Part shown: one piece after another, positions 32,390-44,717 of the stretch
Layout of the letters: each line of letters opens with the position of its first letter
How positions within the stretch are numbered: position 1 is the first letter of the stretch
DNA from: Aedes albopictus
Lineage: Eukaryota; Arthropoda; Insecta; Diptera; Culicidae
Reading direction: 5' to 3'
Length of the DNA: 64,000 bases
Assembly: GCF_035046485.1 (NCBI RefSeq)
Contig: NC_085138.1
Span: forward strand, 294,916,256 to 294,980,255
Position numbers and translations under genes: made by a program
The notes under the pieces: generated by a model
What the model was told of the DNA's origin: nothing
The model's database searches: none
The model's input: only the letters and a program-made list of their open reading frames with translations

Positions 32390-33930
32390 TCCCTAACCTA
32401 GTGGGCCGGACCACCACGTGCCTATCCACCGGACCATCAAACAAACGACATTAGCATTACACTGCATCGCTCCCAGACGCAGGAACGTAACGCTCCCAAC
32501 TCCTGCGGAAAAATTAGCCCACCAAAGTTTATTTGTTTGGATTTTATACTCTTTTTTTTCCCTTCTGCAGTGCGCGGGAAACAAGCATTTTGCATGAGTA
32601 ATTAGCTTGGGCGGTTGTAATTAATTTGACGGTGAAAACCTCCACCACCACCACCAGCCATCCAGGCTGGGAACGGAACGCGTGGAAGCTGACGAAATTA
32701 ATTAGAGCTGTTTGCTTCAAACGATGCGGCGGATGAAACTCCCGAGAATTTTCATTTAATTGTCGGATTACTTTGGGCGTCGGAAGCGTGAAACGAGCCT
32801 AACTCTCGTATGGTGGCGTTTCATCCGTTTTTTTTTCTGAGGCATGCATTAATTTTAGGTCTCTTTGCAAAACTGTGTCATGCTCAAGGCACATAGTTTC
32901 CATTTTCCACCTCGAAGGTAAAAATTTAAATCGTTTATTCTTGTTTTCTCTTTGAACCCCGCCGTGGAAATTCTGATAAAAAATCACATGTGCACATGTA
33001 CCATGGTACTTGCTCGGCAAAAGACGTCATCTGTTCTATCAAACCAGCCGAATTGTGACTGAAAATCGCTTGCGTGACATTTCTTTGAAGAATTTATCGC
33101 CTTAGATGTGGTGGATACCTTCTAGCTTCTAGTGATCTGTCTTTCGTTCCGTTACAGCCCACAATCTACGACAACAATGTAGGATTGAAACTATATCCTT
33201 CTCCCTACTAAAAGTTCGACCCGCAGAATGGAAGGCGTGCGAATGTGAGGCGTAATGCTTCATTGAATCGGAAAATTGAAAAAGCAGCCTACGGGGCCAT
33301 TCATTCGCTTTCCCAGTGCTCCACTGTCACAGAAATTGAAACTGAAGGCAACGTGTGTATGTGTATGTTTGCGACATACGCCCGCACGCACGCACGCACG
33401 CATAGGAAATGAAACAACCAGAGCCCTAACCAGCGCCAGCCCATTAGATTAGGGGCGCCTTAGCTAAATGAGGCTCAACAGGGCTTTCGAGTGGCAACAA
33501 GCGTTGCTGCGTTGCTTTGTCTTAGGATCTTCCAAGAACGAAGTCATGGCAGTTGGTGGTGAGCCGCAGCAAACAGTCACCATCTTGGTTCGATTGGCCT
33601 TGAGGCGTGCCAACTAAAACTGGTTTTCGTACGTACGACGCTGACTATTGTTGGTTGTCGTCTTCTTGTCACGGTCTGTTGATTCGCGCAGCTTGATCTA
33701 TTTCAAGGTTTCTCCCAATGCCGGCAAAATATTCAGTGACCTGTGAAATCTTCTGAAGTTTATAGGAACTTGTAAACCTGTCCTGTAATGAAAATGTCTC
33801 GCTCTGAAACTAGACTACAGACTGATCGTAAATTTAAATTGTGATTACTCAGTAAGACATCTGTTTGGTGATGTATAGGTTTAATTGTTAATCACTGTTG
33901 GGGAATTATGGGTCGTCCTAAGTGTTCTTC
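32390..33930. other. Non-repeat patch, possible regulatory DNA
   Basis: Higher GC and no transposon signatures. TAATTA-class homeodomain words at 32599, 32618, 32698 and 32756, an E-box CACGTG at about 32415, and a long pyrimidine tract ending CTGCAG near 32571 that resembles a 3' splice site. A (GCAC)n tract lies at 33384-33402. No frame of note. Regulatory function is inference from motif clustering. Duplicated intact at 37703-39243. Confidence 0.3.
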
Positions 33931-35471
33931 GGGAGTTCAACCGGTGATTCTAATATTTAATCTTCAAGAAATCAGAATTTACTTAGAGAATTCTTTTAGG
34001 AGTTTCTCCAGGAACTTTATTAGTGTCAAATGTAGTTCTACTTGAATTTCTTTTTGAAGTTGAAGTTTCACTGGAAGTATATTAGAAGTTCCATTGCTAA
34101 ATAGTCCAGGAATTCCGACGGGCATTTTGAGTTTTCTATCTTCTAGAAATTAGAACTTTCTTCAGATGTTCCACCAGATATTTCAATAGGAACAGAATTC
34201 ATAATTCTCCAGATTTCCGCAGGAAAGCTTCTGCGGCTTACTCTGCGGCTTACTCTGGAGAGTTCCACTGGAAATTCTTGGAAATTGCTCCGCTGTGAAT
34301 TCTTCTGCAAGTTTCTCCTTTAAAAATTTCACTGAGCCTTTCTCCTGGAATTCCATCACAATTTCCTTTAGAAATACATCCGGGAATTCCTGTAAGAGTT
34401 CCAACAGGAAATGTGCCAGTAATTCCAGCAGATTTTTTCCGGAATTTGCTTCGAAAACTTATCCAGATTTACTTGCTCTTGTTCTTGTAACAGTTTTTTG
34501 TTTTAAGAATTCTCATGGAAATACCTCTAAAAGCACCTTCAAGAGTTTCTTTTAAAATTACTCTGGAATTCTGACAGAAGATCGGCCATGTGATTGTTCA
34601 AGTAATTTTTCCAGGAGTTGCTCCAGGAAGTTTTCCAGAAGTCTTAGATCCAATAATTCTTCAAGAAGTTCCAGTGAGTTCTTCCAGAAGTTCCTCCGGG
34701 AATTATACTAAAAGTTTCTTTGCAAATCCTTTCGCAAGTTCATCTGGAAAGTGTTTCAATGCTTCTGGGAAAACTGGAACGAAAGATCCTCTGAAATTTC
34801 CTATGAAAGATCCTCCGGGAATTATTCCGGAAGTACCTTCAAAAATTTATATGAAATTTCTTGCAGCAATTCTTTCAGCAAATTCCTTCAGAAAATCTGT
34901 AAGACTTAAGTGTCTTAAGAAATTCTTCCGGGAAATCATGCACAAGATCCTATGGAAATTCTTCTGAAAGTTACCGGAAGAATTGTCCAGGAAATTCCTT
35001 CGGTAATTCTTCTGGAAATTCTTTCGGAACATCTACTGAAAGTTTCTTCGAGAATTTCATCTTGAAACTCCACCCATTTTTTTTTGTTTTCAAAAGTTTT
35101 TCAAAAGATGCGGCGGGAATTTTCCATGATAGTCATTTTTCCTTGAAATTTGTCCGAAAACTCCTTTGAGAATTTTTGAGGAAAATCGATAACACCGACA
35201 TTTTTGTTCCGCTATTTCTTGCAGGAATTCATCCAAAGAAATCCACCAGAAAATCTACCTGGAGTTCAACCAAGATTTTCACCTAGGAATCCTCATGGAA
35301 TATTTCTATGGGATCTGCCTGGGATTTTCCGAGTTATAGGGGAAAAATACGTGAAAGTCCGCGAGATCACTTTTTACGAATATTTTTGAAACAATCAATG
35401 CACACTGACTGGGCCAGCTCACAAACTTTGAGGAAAAAAAATATTTTTACCACGAAGATGATGTTTTAGAG
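33931..35471 (+). repeat. Strongly decayed GGAATTCC-like array
   Basis: Units such as GGAATTCYTCYRG and AGTTCCTCCRG with about one substitution in three, plus-strand polarity. The frames 34295-34555 and 34590-34967 come from this repeat. Duplicated at 39244-40784. Confidence 0.65.
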
Positions 35472-35707
35472 CAGTGCTTCCCAAACTTTTTGGAGGTTTC
35501 GCCCCCTTGGACCTGAAGAAAAATATTTTCGCCTCCTAGATGAGATGTTTTGTTTTAAGTAGAATACTAAAACTTATGAACCCACTATTATATGCTATCG
35601 TGTTATTTAATACATATAGGTGAGTGTAGCTATCGTTTTTGATGTTATTAATTCGAAAACGCATTGAATTATATACTAAGTAATCTGTCCTTCGAACATT
35701 ATTGTAC
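35472..35707. mobile_element. Truncated left end of hAT-2
   Basis: The first 236 bp of the element that is complete at 40785-42398, starting CAGTGCTTCCCAAACTTTTT. It is cut at the duplication breakpoint. Confidence 0.85.
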
Positions 35708-35715
35708 TTGTTATT
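35708..35715. other. 8-bp filler at duplication junction
   Basis: TTGTTATT lies between the end of copy 1 and the start of copy 2. It belongs to neither flank that I can trace. Confidence 0.75.
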
Positions 35716-38700
35716 GAATCTTAGCTGAAGACAGGAACTTAACTTGTTTTTTTTTTGCAGAAAATTTTACCAAAATATTATGTATGGTCCCGCATACAGC
35801 AAATGTTAAAAACATACCTCTTGAGCGAGATCTTAATGGTAGGTCCAAGATAAGAAGCATATTCGATATTTAAGATGTTTTTTTTATCACTTTTCAGCAA
35901 TTTGAGATAAGCAAGAACTTCGATAGATGATATGGACATTTACACTATGTATTTGTTCTCGAAATTTATTAGACATTCCGCGGAATTTCGTTTAATTTCG
36001 TCAAAATCTATTTTTTTTTGAGACGAAATTTTTAGAATTTGGCGAAACGAAACGAAATTCAAAATCATAAATTTCGCCTAGCTGAATTCCGTGGAATTCC
36101 GCGGAATTTCGTTTCGAGTTGTATTTGGCGAAACTTTTCGGTATACCGCATACCCTTAGGTTTAAGGGGGATTTTTGAGGCATTTCAGAAAGTTTCAGAG
36201 CAGACTCTGAAATACTTTACAATGCCCCTCAAATCTCTTGCAACGCCCTTTAAAGCCTCCTGAGATGCCTTGAATTGCTTAAAGCCCCTTGAAACGCCCC
36301 TGAAATCCATTTAATACTGTTCTGCCGTAATTCTGCAAAGTGACGTAAGCGACATTCAAAATACCGAACTTTTTGGGAATTAATCTAGAGAAATAACATA
36401 GCTGTGGTAACCCTGCCATATAAAGATATAAAATCCCGTCGGAAACTATTCATGAAAATGCATATATGAAATAGAACTTTAATAGAATTACCATGAGTTT
36501 TATGCATAGTAAAAAAAAAATGTGCTAAAACTTGTGAATGACGCTTACGTCACAGAACTACGGCAGTATTGAAATACCCCAGAATCCCTTGAAATCCCAT
36601 GAAAACACCAAAAAATCTTGACAGAACACCCTTAAAAGGCTCCTCAAATCACCCGAAACAACCCCTTAAAACACCCCTGAAGCCCCTTGGAACCCCATTT
36701 TTGGGCTCTCTGGGAACTTTCTGGAAACCCCCTTAGCCCCACCTCAACTGCCCAGGAGCAAGGCCTGTTCTCGCGAACTAGATTCTCTAATTAAAGCCCA
36801 AAATCAATTTATGCATAAATTTTCCTCTTTTTATGCCTCTTTTTAATTTATGCACATTCAAGGATGGGAACACTCATTTGCAAAGAGTTACACTCACTTG
36901 CAGTCTTCTCAGATCAGAAGCGTGCAATCAAAAAACGATGTATGGACGACTTTTGCCTTATGATTTTGTGTAAAAGTTTGCCGAATAGAGTAGGGGTCGC
37001 ACACGCATACCAAATTCGTGAGTGAGCTGCGAAAGAAACTCTCCACGACGTGAATGTAATTTACACTCACCTCGTGGACGGTCGCTTTCACAGCTCTGTC
37101 ACGACTTTGGGATTCGTGAGCGACCCCAACTCTATTCGACAAAGTTTGAGACAAAACCACAAGGTAAAAGTCGTCCATACATCGTTTCTTGATTGTACGC
37201 TTCTGAGCTGAGAAAATAGCAAGTGAGTGTAATTCTTTGAAAGTGAGTGTTCCCATCCCTGTGCACATTTTTAATTTATGCAGTCCCAACCATTTGCATA
37301 AAAAGAGGTTCCAGTGTACATAAAATCCCAAAAAAAATATCTCCCAGTGAAGACGCTACGCCAAGAAAAGAACAAGAAGACATCTAAAAGTCCTGCAAAT
37401 ATCCTCAAACATCTCCGAAAACATCATTTCAATCAAAGAAATCGGTACATAATAATGTTTTGAATAAGATTATTAAGTTTCTTATATGCCCTTTTTAAAA
37501 GTTAGGTGAAGAATATTGCCAGGCAAATAACATGACAAACATTTTCAGATATAGAAGCTCCTGCATTATCAAAATTTGATTTGAATTGAAAAAGCTCGCG
37601 TCTACGCGAGCATTGCGCAGGAAATTCTCATTTCTGCCTAATTATATTGAATACTTCTTATAATGCATTCAGAATTATCCAGAGGCGCATTTATTCCAAC
37701 ATTCCCTAACCTAGTGGGCCGGACCACCACGTGCCTATCCACCGGACCATCAAACAAACGACATTAGCATTACACTGCATCGCTCCCAGACGCAGGAACG
37801 TAACGCTCCCAACTCCTGCGGAAAAATTAGCCCACCAAAGTTTATTTGTTTGGATTTTATACTCTTTTTTTTCCCTTCTGCAGTGCGCGGGAAACAAGCA
37901 TTTTGCATGAGTAATTAGCTTGGGCGGTTGTAATTAATTTGACGGTGAAAACCTCCACCACCACCACCAGCCATCCAGGCTGGGAACGGAACGCGTGGAA
38001 GCTGACGAAATTAATTAGAGCTGTTTGCTTCAAACGATGCGGCGGATGAAACTCCCGAGAATTTTCATTTAATTGTCGGATTACTTTGGGCGTCGGAAGC
38101 GTGAAACGAGCCTAACTCTCGTATGGTGGCGTTTCATCCGTTTTTTTTTCTGAGGCATGCATTAATTTTAGGTCTCTTTGCAAAACTGTGTCATGCTCAA
38201 GGCACATAGTTTCCATTTTCCACCTCGAAGGTAAAAATTTAAATCGTTTATTCTTGTTTTCTCTTTGAACCCCGCCGTGGAAATTCTGATAAAAAATCAC
38301 ATGTGCACATGTACCATGGTACTTGCTCGGCAAAAGACGTCATCTGTTCTATCAAACCAGCCGAATTGTGACTGAAAATCGCTTGCGTGACATTTCTTTG
38401 AAGAATTTATCGCCTTAGATGTGGTGGATACCTTCTAGCTTCTAGTGATCTGTCTTTCGTTCCGTTACAGCCCACAATCTACGACAACAATGTAGGATTG
38501 AAACTATATCCTTCTCCCTACTAAAAGTTCGACCCGCAGAATGGAAGGCGTGCGAATGTGAGGCGTAATGCTTCATTGAATCGGAAAATTGAAAAAGCAG
38601 CCTACGGGGCCATTCATTCGCTTTCCCAGTGCTCCACTGTCACAGAAATTGAAACTGAAGGCAACGTGTGTATGTGTATGTTTGCGACATACGCCCGCAC

Positions 38701-41020
38701 GCACGCACGCACGCATAGGAAATGAAACAACCAGAGCCCTAACCAGCGCCAGCCCATTAGATTAGGGGCGCCTTAGCTAAATGAGGCTCAACAGGGCTTT
38801 CGAGTGGCAACAAGCGTTGCTGCGTTGCTTTGTCTTAGGATCTTCCAAGAACGAAGTCATGGCAGTTGGTGGTGAGCCGCAGCAAACAGTCACCATCTTG
38901 GTTCGATTGGCCTTGAGGCGTGCCAACTAAAACTGGTTTTCGTACGTACGACGCTGACTATTGTTGGTTGTCGTCTTCTTGTCACGGTCTGTTGATTCGC
39001 GCAGCTTGATCTATTTCAAGGTTTCTCCCAATGCCGGCAAAATATTCAGTGACCTGTGAAATCTTCTGAAGTTTATAGGAACTTGTAAACCTGTCCTGTA
39101 ATGAAAATGTCTCGCTCTGAAACTAGACTACAGACTGATCGTAAATTTAAATTGTGATTACTCAGTAAGACATCTGTTTGGTGATGTATAGGTTTAATTG
39201 TTAATCACTGTTGGGGAATTATGGGTCGTCCTAAGTGTTCTTCGGGAGTTCAACCGGTGATTCTAATATTTAATCTTCAAGAAATCAGAATTTACTTAGA
39301 GAATTCTTTTAGGAGTTTCTCCAGGAACTTTATTAGTGTCAAATGTAGTTCTACTTGAATTTCTTTTTGAAGTTGAAGTTTCACTGGAAGTATATTAGAA
39401 GTTCCATTGCTAAATAGTCCAGGAATTCCGACGGGCATTTTGAGTTTTCTATCTTCTAGAAATTAGAACTTTCTTCAGATGTTCCACCAGATATTTCAAT
39501 AGGAACAGAATTCATAATTCTCCAGATTTCCGCAGGAAAGCTTCTGCGGCTTACTCTGCGGCTTACTCTGGAGAGTTCCACTGGAAATTCTTGGAAATTG
39601 CTCCGCTGTGAATTCTTCTGCAAGTTTCTCCTTTAAAAATTTCACTGAGCCTTTCTCCTGGAATTCCATCACAATTTCCTTTAGAAATACATCCGGGAAT
39701 TCCTGTAAGAGTTCCAACAGGAAATGTGCCAGTAATTCCAGCAGATTTTTTCCGGAATTTGCTTCGAAAACTTATCCAGATTTACTTGCTCTTGTTCTTG
39801 TAACAGTTTTTTGTTTTAAGAATTCTCATGGAAATACCTCTAAAAGCACCTTCAAGAGTTTCTTTTAAAATTACTCTGGAATTCTGACAGAAGATCGGCC
39901 ATGTGATTGTTCAAGTAATTTTTCCAGGAGTTGCTCCAGGAAGTTTTCCAGAAGTCTTAGATCCAATAATTCTTCAAGAAGTTCCAGTGAGTTCTTCCAG
40001 AAGTTCCTCCGGGAATTATACTAAAAGTTTCTTTGCAAATCCTTTCGCAAGTTCATCTGGAAAGTGTTTCAATGCTTCTGGGAAAACTGGAACGAAAGAT
40101 CCTCTGAAATTTCCTATGAAAGATCCTCCGGGAATTATTCCGGAAGTACCTTCAAAAATTTATATGAAATTTCTTGCAGCAATTCTTTCAGCAAATTCCT
40201 TCAGAAAATCTGTAAGACTTAAGTGTCTTAAGAAATTCTTCCGGGAAATCATGCACAAGATCCTATGGAAATTCTTCTGAAAGTTACCGGAAGAATTGTC
40301 CAGGAAATTCCTTCGGTAATTCTTCTGGAAATTCTTTCGGAACATCTACTGAAAGTTTCTTCGAGAATTTCATCTTGAAACTCCACCCATTTTTTTTTGT
40401 TTTCAAAAGTTTTTCAAAAGATGCGGCGGGAATTTTCCATGATAGTCATTTTTCCTTGAAATTTGTCCGAAAACTCCTTTGAGAATTTTTGAGGAAAATC
40501 GATAACACCGACATTTTTGTTCCGCTATTTCTTGCAGGAATTCATCCAAAGAAATCCACCAGAAAATCTACCTGGAGTTCAACCAAGATTTTCACCTAGG
40601 AATCCTCATGGAATATTTCTATGGGATCTGCCTGGGATTTTCCGAGTTATAGGGGAAAAATACGTGAAAGTCCGCGAGATCACTTTTTACGAATATTTTT
40701 GAAACAATCAATGCACACTGACTGGGCCAGCTCACAAACTTTGAGGAAAAAAAATATTTTTACCACGAAGATGATGTTTTAGAGCAGTGCTTCCCAAACT
40801 TTTTGGAGGTTTCGCCCCCTTGGACCTGAAGAAAAATATTTTCGCCTCCTAGATGAGATGTTTTGTTTTAAGTAGAATACTAAAACTTATGAACCCACTA
40901 TTATATGCTATCGTGTTATTTAATACATATAGGTGAGTGTAGCTATCGTTTTTGATGTTATTAATTCGAAAACGCATTGAATTATATACTAAGTAATCTG
41001 TCCTTCGAACATTATTGTAC
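35716..41020 (+). repeat. Tandem segmental duplication, copy 2
   Basis: Begins with a right-hand fragment of hAT-1 (35716-36158, lacking the left terminus), then repeats the MITE (36314-36568), foldback MITE (36859-37261), hairpin (37594-37611), non-repeat patch (37703-39243) and decayed array (39244-40784). It ends 236 bp into hAT-2, which here continues to completion. Confidence 0.95.
36859..37261. mobile_element. hAT-type foldback MITE, duplicated copy
   Basis: Same element and same TGCACATT duplications as at 31546-31948. It was copied by the segmental duplication, not by transposition. Confidence 0.85.
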
Positions 41021-42398
41021 ATCATGTTGTGCTGTATTCGTGAAGAACGGTTGCTCATTAAACACATAATATGAAACTCTGAGACATCAACCTTTGATGG
41101 TCTACGAACATTTGCGATATTCAATCATTTGGTTTAACAGTCAGTGGTCTAAAAGGGAATTTCACACCTTTCCGAGTCAATATTTGGTCACCGTTGAATC
41201 GCCCCTTGTTGGATTTAGTATTGGGCGGATCTGCCAAGCAGTTCCCCAACTGTCAAAATGTGTAATGAACAAATCTCTTAGATTTAAATTGTCAAAGTAA
41301 GTTCTAAAAATGTAAAGAAATCATAAATTCTAAAAATCTGAAAAAAATCATGCTTTTTCTTATAAAATTTTTTTTTTTCGATATTTCGAATCCTAATTAC
41401 GTTTTATAGATAAAACACAGTGTGTTAGATGTGTTTTTTGTCAAATAAGAATGAAACTGGCAGATAGCAAGCTTTAAGAATATAAAATGTCTCTTTTTTA
41501 CTAGAATAAAAACAGTTCTGGAGACATTTATGAAAAAAAATATATATGTAATGGTTTAGCTGCATCGTTGAAATAGTTCCTAGCGATATTTCCAGATGTG
41601 GGTTTACTGGTATGCATTAGGGAATTTCTCGCAAAATATCTAAAAAGATTTCGGATCGACACCCACAGCTAACGAAGTTAAGTTTCACACAGTTTTTGAG
41701 ATTTTTCTCGAAAATCTATCTAGTAAAATTCTCAATTTTCTTTCGTTCATAGATCTTCAATCTCGACACAAATACCTTCTGGTATTAAATTGTTCATACA
41801 ACCTGAATGTGTTTAGAAAATTTGTTTAAAACTTCCTCGTGTTATTGACTATTACATGAAGGCTTGAAAAATTAGCTCTTAGCTAAAATTCGTGAATACA
41901 AAAATTTAAAAAAAAATATATAATATAAAGAAACCCGACTTTCAATTAAAAACAAAATTATGTTTCTCAAGTGGAGAAAACTCCCTGTATAATTTGGGCA
42001 AAAGCCAATCTCATATTTTGATGCTTGGTAGAGATTGACTCTTCATTAGAGGAACTTTTCAATCACTTAAAGTATTTCGAGATTCCAAAAACATCTTAGT
42101 ATCTTAGTAAGTATAAAACTTTTCCAGTAGTTCTGTTAGAAAGTCCCTAAAACCTCAACAATAATCGTTTTAACACAACAACTTCGCAATTATTTTCAAT
42201 TATGTCGATTTCTGACTATGTTTTGAATTATTATTGTTGTTCTAAGATCCAAGAATAAATCCTTGTAATATCAGGGAATTTTAATATCCTTCGAAATATG
42301 GATACCCTAGACTTGTTTCCTTACACATTTGATGGTTTTTTTTAATCATTAAAAAATCGCCCTCTTTTTCGGTATTTTCGCCCCCACGGGAATCACTG
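40785..42398. mobile_element. hAT-like element hAT-2, non-autonomous
   Basis: Ends CAGTGCTTCCC and the complement of GGGAATCACTG. 8-bp duplication TTTTAGAG at 40777-40784 and 42399-42406. The CAGTG terminus and 8-bp duplication are hAT signatures. The 1,614-bp interior is AT-rich with no transposase frame. Subterminal TTCGCCCCC words occur near both ends. Confidence 0.8.
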
Positions 42399-42406
42399 TT
42401 TTAGAG

Positions 42407-42790
42407 ATTAGGTTTCTTCGGAAATATAATTACTATTAATTTGGATTATAATTTGATGTATCTTGCAATTAGCGTTGTTCCGCAAAATATCAAAATAATA
42501 TATTTAAATTTTTAAGTTTGCATGCTAGTTCAAAGCAATGTTCTATATAGTTTTTCTTCAATCTATTTGGAGAAACTTTGCCGAAGACACTAACTTTATA
42601 GGTCGGTTGTATATTGCGCTAGAGCAATTTTAAAACCACATAACAGGGTAGACTTAATTTTTTTTTTTTGTTTCAAATTTTACGCAGTTTGCGTCTTCTT
42701 CTATGTTTTGGGTTCGATTAATACGTTTATTTCCAGGAAAAAATCCGATTAACATAATTATCTTCCAGCAAAAATTTTAAAAATTCATCA
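42407..42790. other. Unassigned AT-rich DNA
   Basis: Contains a TTGCCGAAGACAC phrase (about 42590) that recurs in other elements in this window. Nothing else. Confidence 0.4.
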
Positions 42791-42795
42791 ATGCA

Positions 42796-43158
42796 TTGAT
42801 GAAATATTTTTCTACAAAAAAAAACGGAATTTTCGAGTACCGTTTTGCAGGATTTGAAAGATGTGATCCTGAGACAAACACTGTGTATCGGTGTATTCAT
42901 GGTGTATATCATGGTGGATCATGGTTGATTCACACGGGACGCGACATGAGACAAGATCGTTCTTATAATCGTGAAGAAAAGATTGAAATTACCTTTACGT
43001 CGCCCAGTTTCAAACGTGATCTCGCCCATCTACAGGACATTGTCCGACTGACTGCGTTGATTTTCGTACGTCCAAAAACGAATAGATGTTACTGTATTGT
43101 CAGGTCTGCTAGGCCGAAGAGGCACGATACGATCTGGGGGGTCATCCTTATTCATTAA
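42796..43158 (+). other. Unidentified 120-codon frame, possibly captured sequence
   Basis: The frame runs from an ATG at 42796 to a stop after HDTIWGVILIH. It is not repeat-derived and is GC-richer than its flanks. Visible features are a Cys pair (FERCDPETNTVYRCIHG) and a charged middle (RDMRQDRSYNREEKIEI). The minus strand is also open over about 43030-43310 (over 80 codons, including KCVQKISQLNAWESM), so the coding strand is unclear. I do not recognise a family. It could be an old transposon or viral remnant or a host exon fragment. Confidence 0.25.
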
Positions 43159-43636
43159 TGGCCCTTTGGTGTTTGTGATGATCATAGACTCCCACGCATT
43201 CAATTGTGAAATCTTTTGAACGCATTTGATCAGTTTCGCTTCTTCCCCATTTATGTTGTGATTATTGTTTGACGTATGGACCGCGACGCTAGATTTGTTT
43301 GATAGACTGAAACAAACCCAACGAATTCAGCGTCGTGGTCCACACTTGTTGACCTCTTTCCGAAAACTCTGAGGGGTCCTTTTGAGATACTCCTGCAAAA
43401 ATTTTGGGAAAAACTGTGAGGGAATCTACGGAACTTCTGAACAAATTTACTGAGAAACTTCTGAAAGGATTCCTCTTAAACCCGCCAAAAAATTCTCAGA
43501 GGAAACCAAAAAAGAAATTATTAATTGAAACCGTGAAGAAATGCTTGAAGGAACTCGAATATGTTTATAAACATATACTACAGCATCCTCTATCAAAGAT
43601 TGCACAGAATTAACGATCTCTAACATAAAACAACGG
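43159..43636. other. Unassigned, with imperfect palindrome
   Basis: TGGACCGCGACGCTAGATTT at about 43278 pairs with ATTCAGCGTCGTGGTCCA at about 43326. 43380-43610 holds decayed GGAATTCC-like units. Confidence 0.35.
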
Positions 43637-43785
43637 ACAATACACGAAATACCTAGGGCCTAGTGAAGAATTTTCCGTTTGATGAAAAGTTTTCACCGAA
43701 TGAAGCGGGCATCGAACCAACACTCCGAGGCTTATGAAATGGCCAGACGACTGTCGCCTAGGCTGCGGTTTAATTTTTAAAAGTT
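43637..43785 (-). mobile_element. tRNA-derived SINE, second family
   Basis: The minus strand reads GCCTAGGCGACAGTCGTCTG (A-box region) and GTTGGTTCGATGCCCGC (B box), then a tail towards 43637. The arms do not form a proper cloverleaf, so this is not a tRNA gene. Confidence 0.45.
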
Positions 43786-44089
43786 GTTGAAACATGGAAT
43801 CAAGCTCTTCTGGATTCAAATTACATAAAGAGAAACCTTTGAGTTTGAGCCAACAATATTGAGATTTAGAGGTCTCAAAGTGAAATTTTCGAGCATTAAA
43901 AGATGTTTTCGCTTCAAGTGCCATAACTTCAAACCGATTTTCATTTTTTATGAATATCTCTTATATTAAATTTCGAGTAAAATTGTACACGCAAAACAAG
44001 AAAGGCTACCAAAAATTGAGATATGCATTTTCTACCAATTAATGTATTAAAAACGTGCAGAAAATGTGTTAAACCATAAACTATTCGTT
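43786..44089. other. Unassigned AT-rich DNA
   Basis: No repeat or convincing frame. Confidence 0.4.
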
Positions 44090-44374
44090 GTATTAAGATG
44101 CGCTACACGGTTCCACAGGTTCCATACCACTACACACAAATTGTTCGCAACAGCGAAGATTTGACGTCGATGCGAATCGGCGGATCCGCGCGACGCTAGC
44201 GACACGATCCAACATGTTTTGCCATCCGAGAAGTCTACCCGCAGCCAGCGGACGCCACGAGAAACGCGAGAGAAGAAAAAGTACAGCTACCGTGTCATGC
44301 CGTCAACTACAAAGCCAATCAGGGCCAAGGAGAATTCAGCCAATCAGGAAATAGCAGCTAATTCAAACGAACTG

Positions 44375-44410
44375 TATAAAAGTAGGTGTAGATCGAGCCG
44401 TGGGCTCAGA
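44375..44410 (+). promoter_or_regulatory. Core promoter: TATA box and initiator
   Basis: TATAAAAG at 44375-44382 and GGCTCAGAAAG around 44403-44413. The 30-bp spacing is right for an insect RNA polymerase II core promoter. Confidence 0.5.
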
Positions 44411-44717
44411 AAGTTTTTGTATCCCGACGAGTGAAGTAGTAAATAAGTTAAAGTGAAAACCCGTGTTCTTATTTCCGAAGAAGGCGATCCTCCCCAGTGA
44501 AGTGCCCAGCCAGCTTCAGTTCCAGCGCAGCTGCTTGGTGTCCAATTTCGTCGTGGTTTCCGTCACCCAGCATCTTGGCTCGCTACCGAGAATTAATTTT
44601 CCCAAGGCTCTTTTCAGAGCCATCCACCTGAGAGTTACGGTAGGCGACGCTACTCGCAGGGTGAGCGAGAAACAGTTATTTTGCTTCGGCACCAAGCGCA
44701 GCGCGGCACTGTACCGC

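Larger units (their letters stand above)
30403..35707 (+). repeat. Tandem segmental duplication, copy 1 (5,305 bp)
   Basis: Repeated at 35716-41020 with a constant offset of 5,313 bp. Every short frame in it recurs with an identical translation, and the text matches wherever I compared it. It begins 443 bp before the right end of hAT-1 and ends 236 bp into a second hAT element. Confidence 0.95.
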
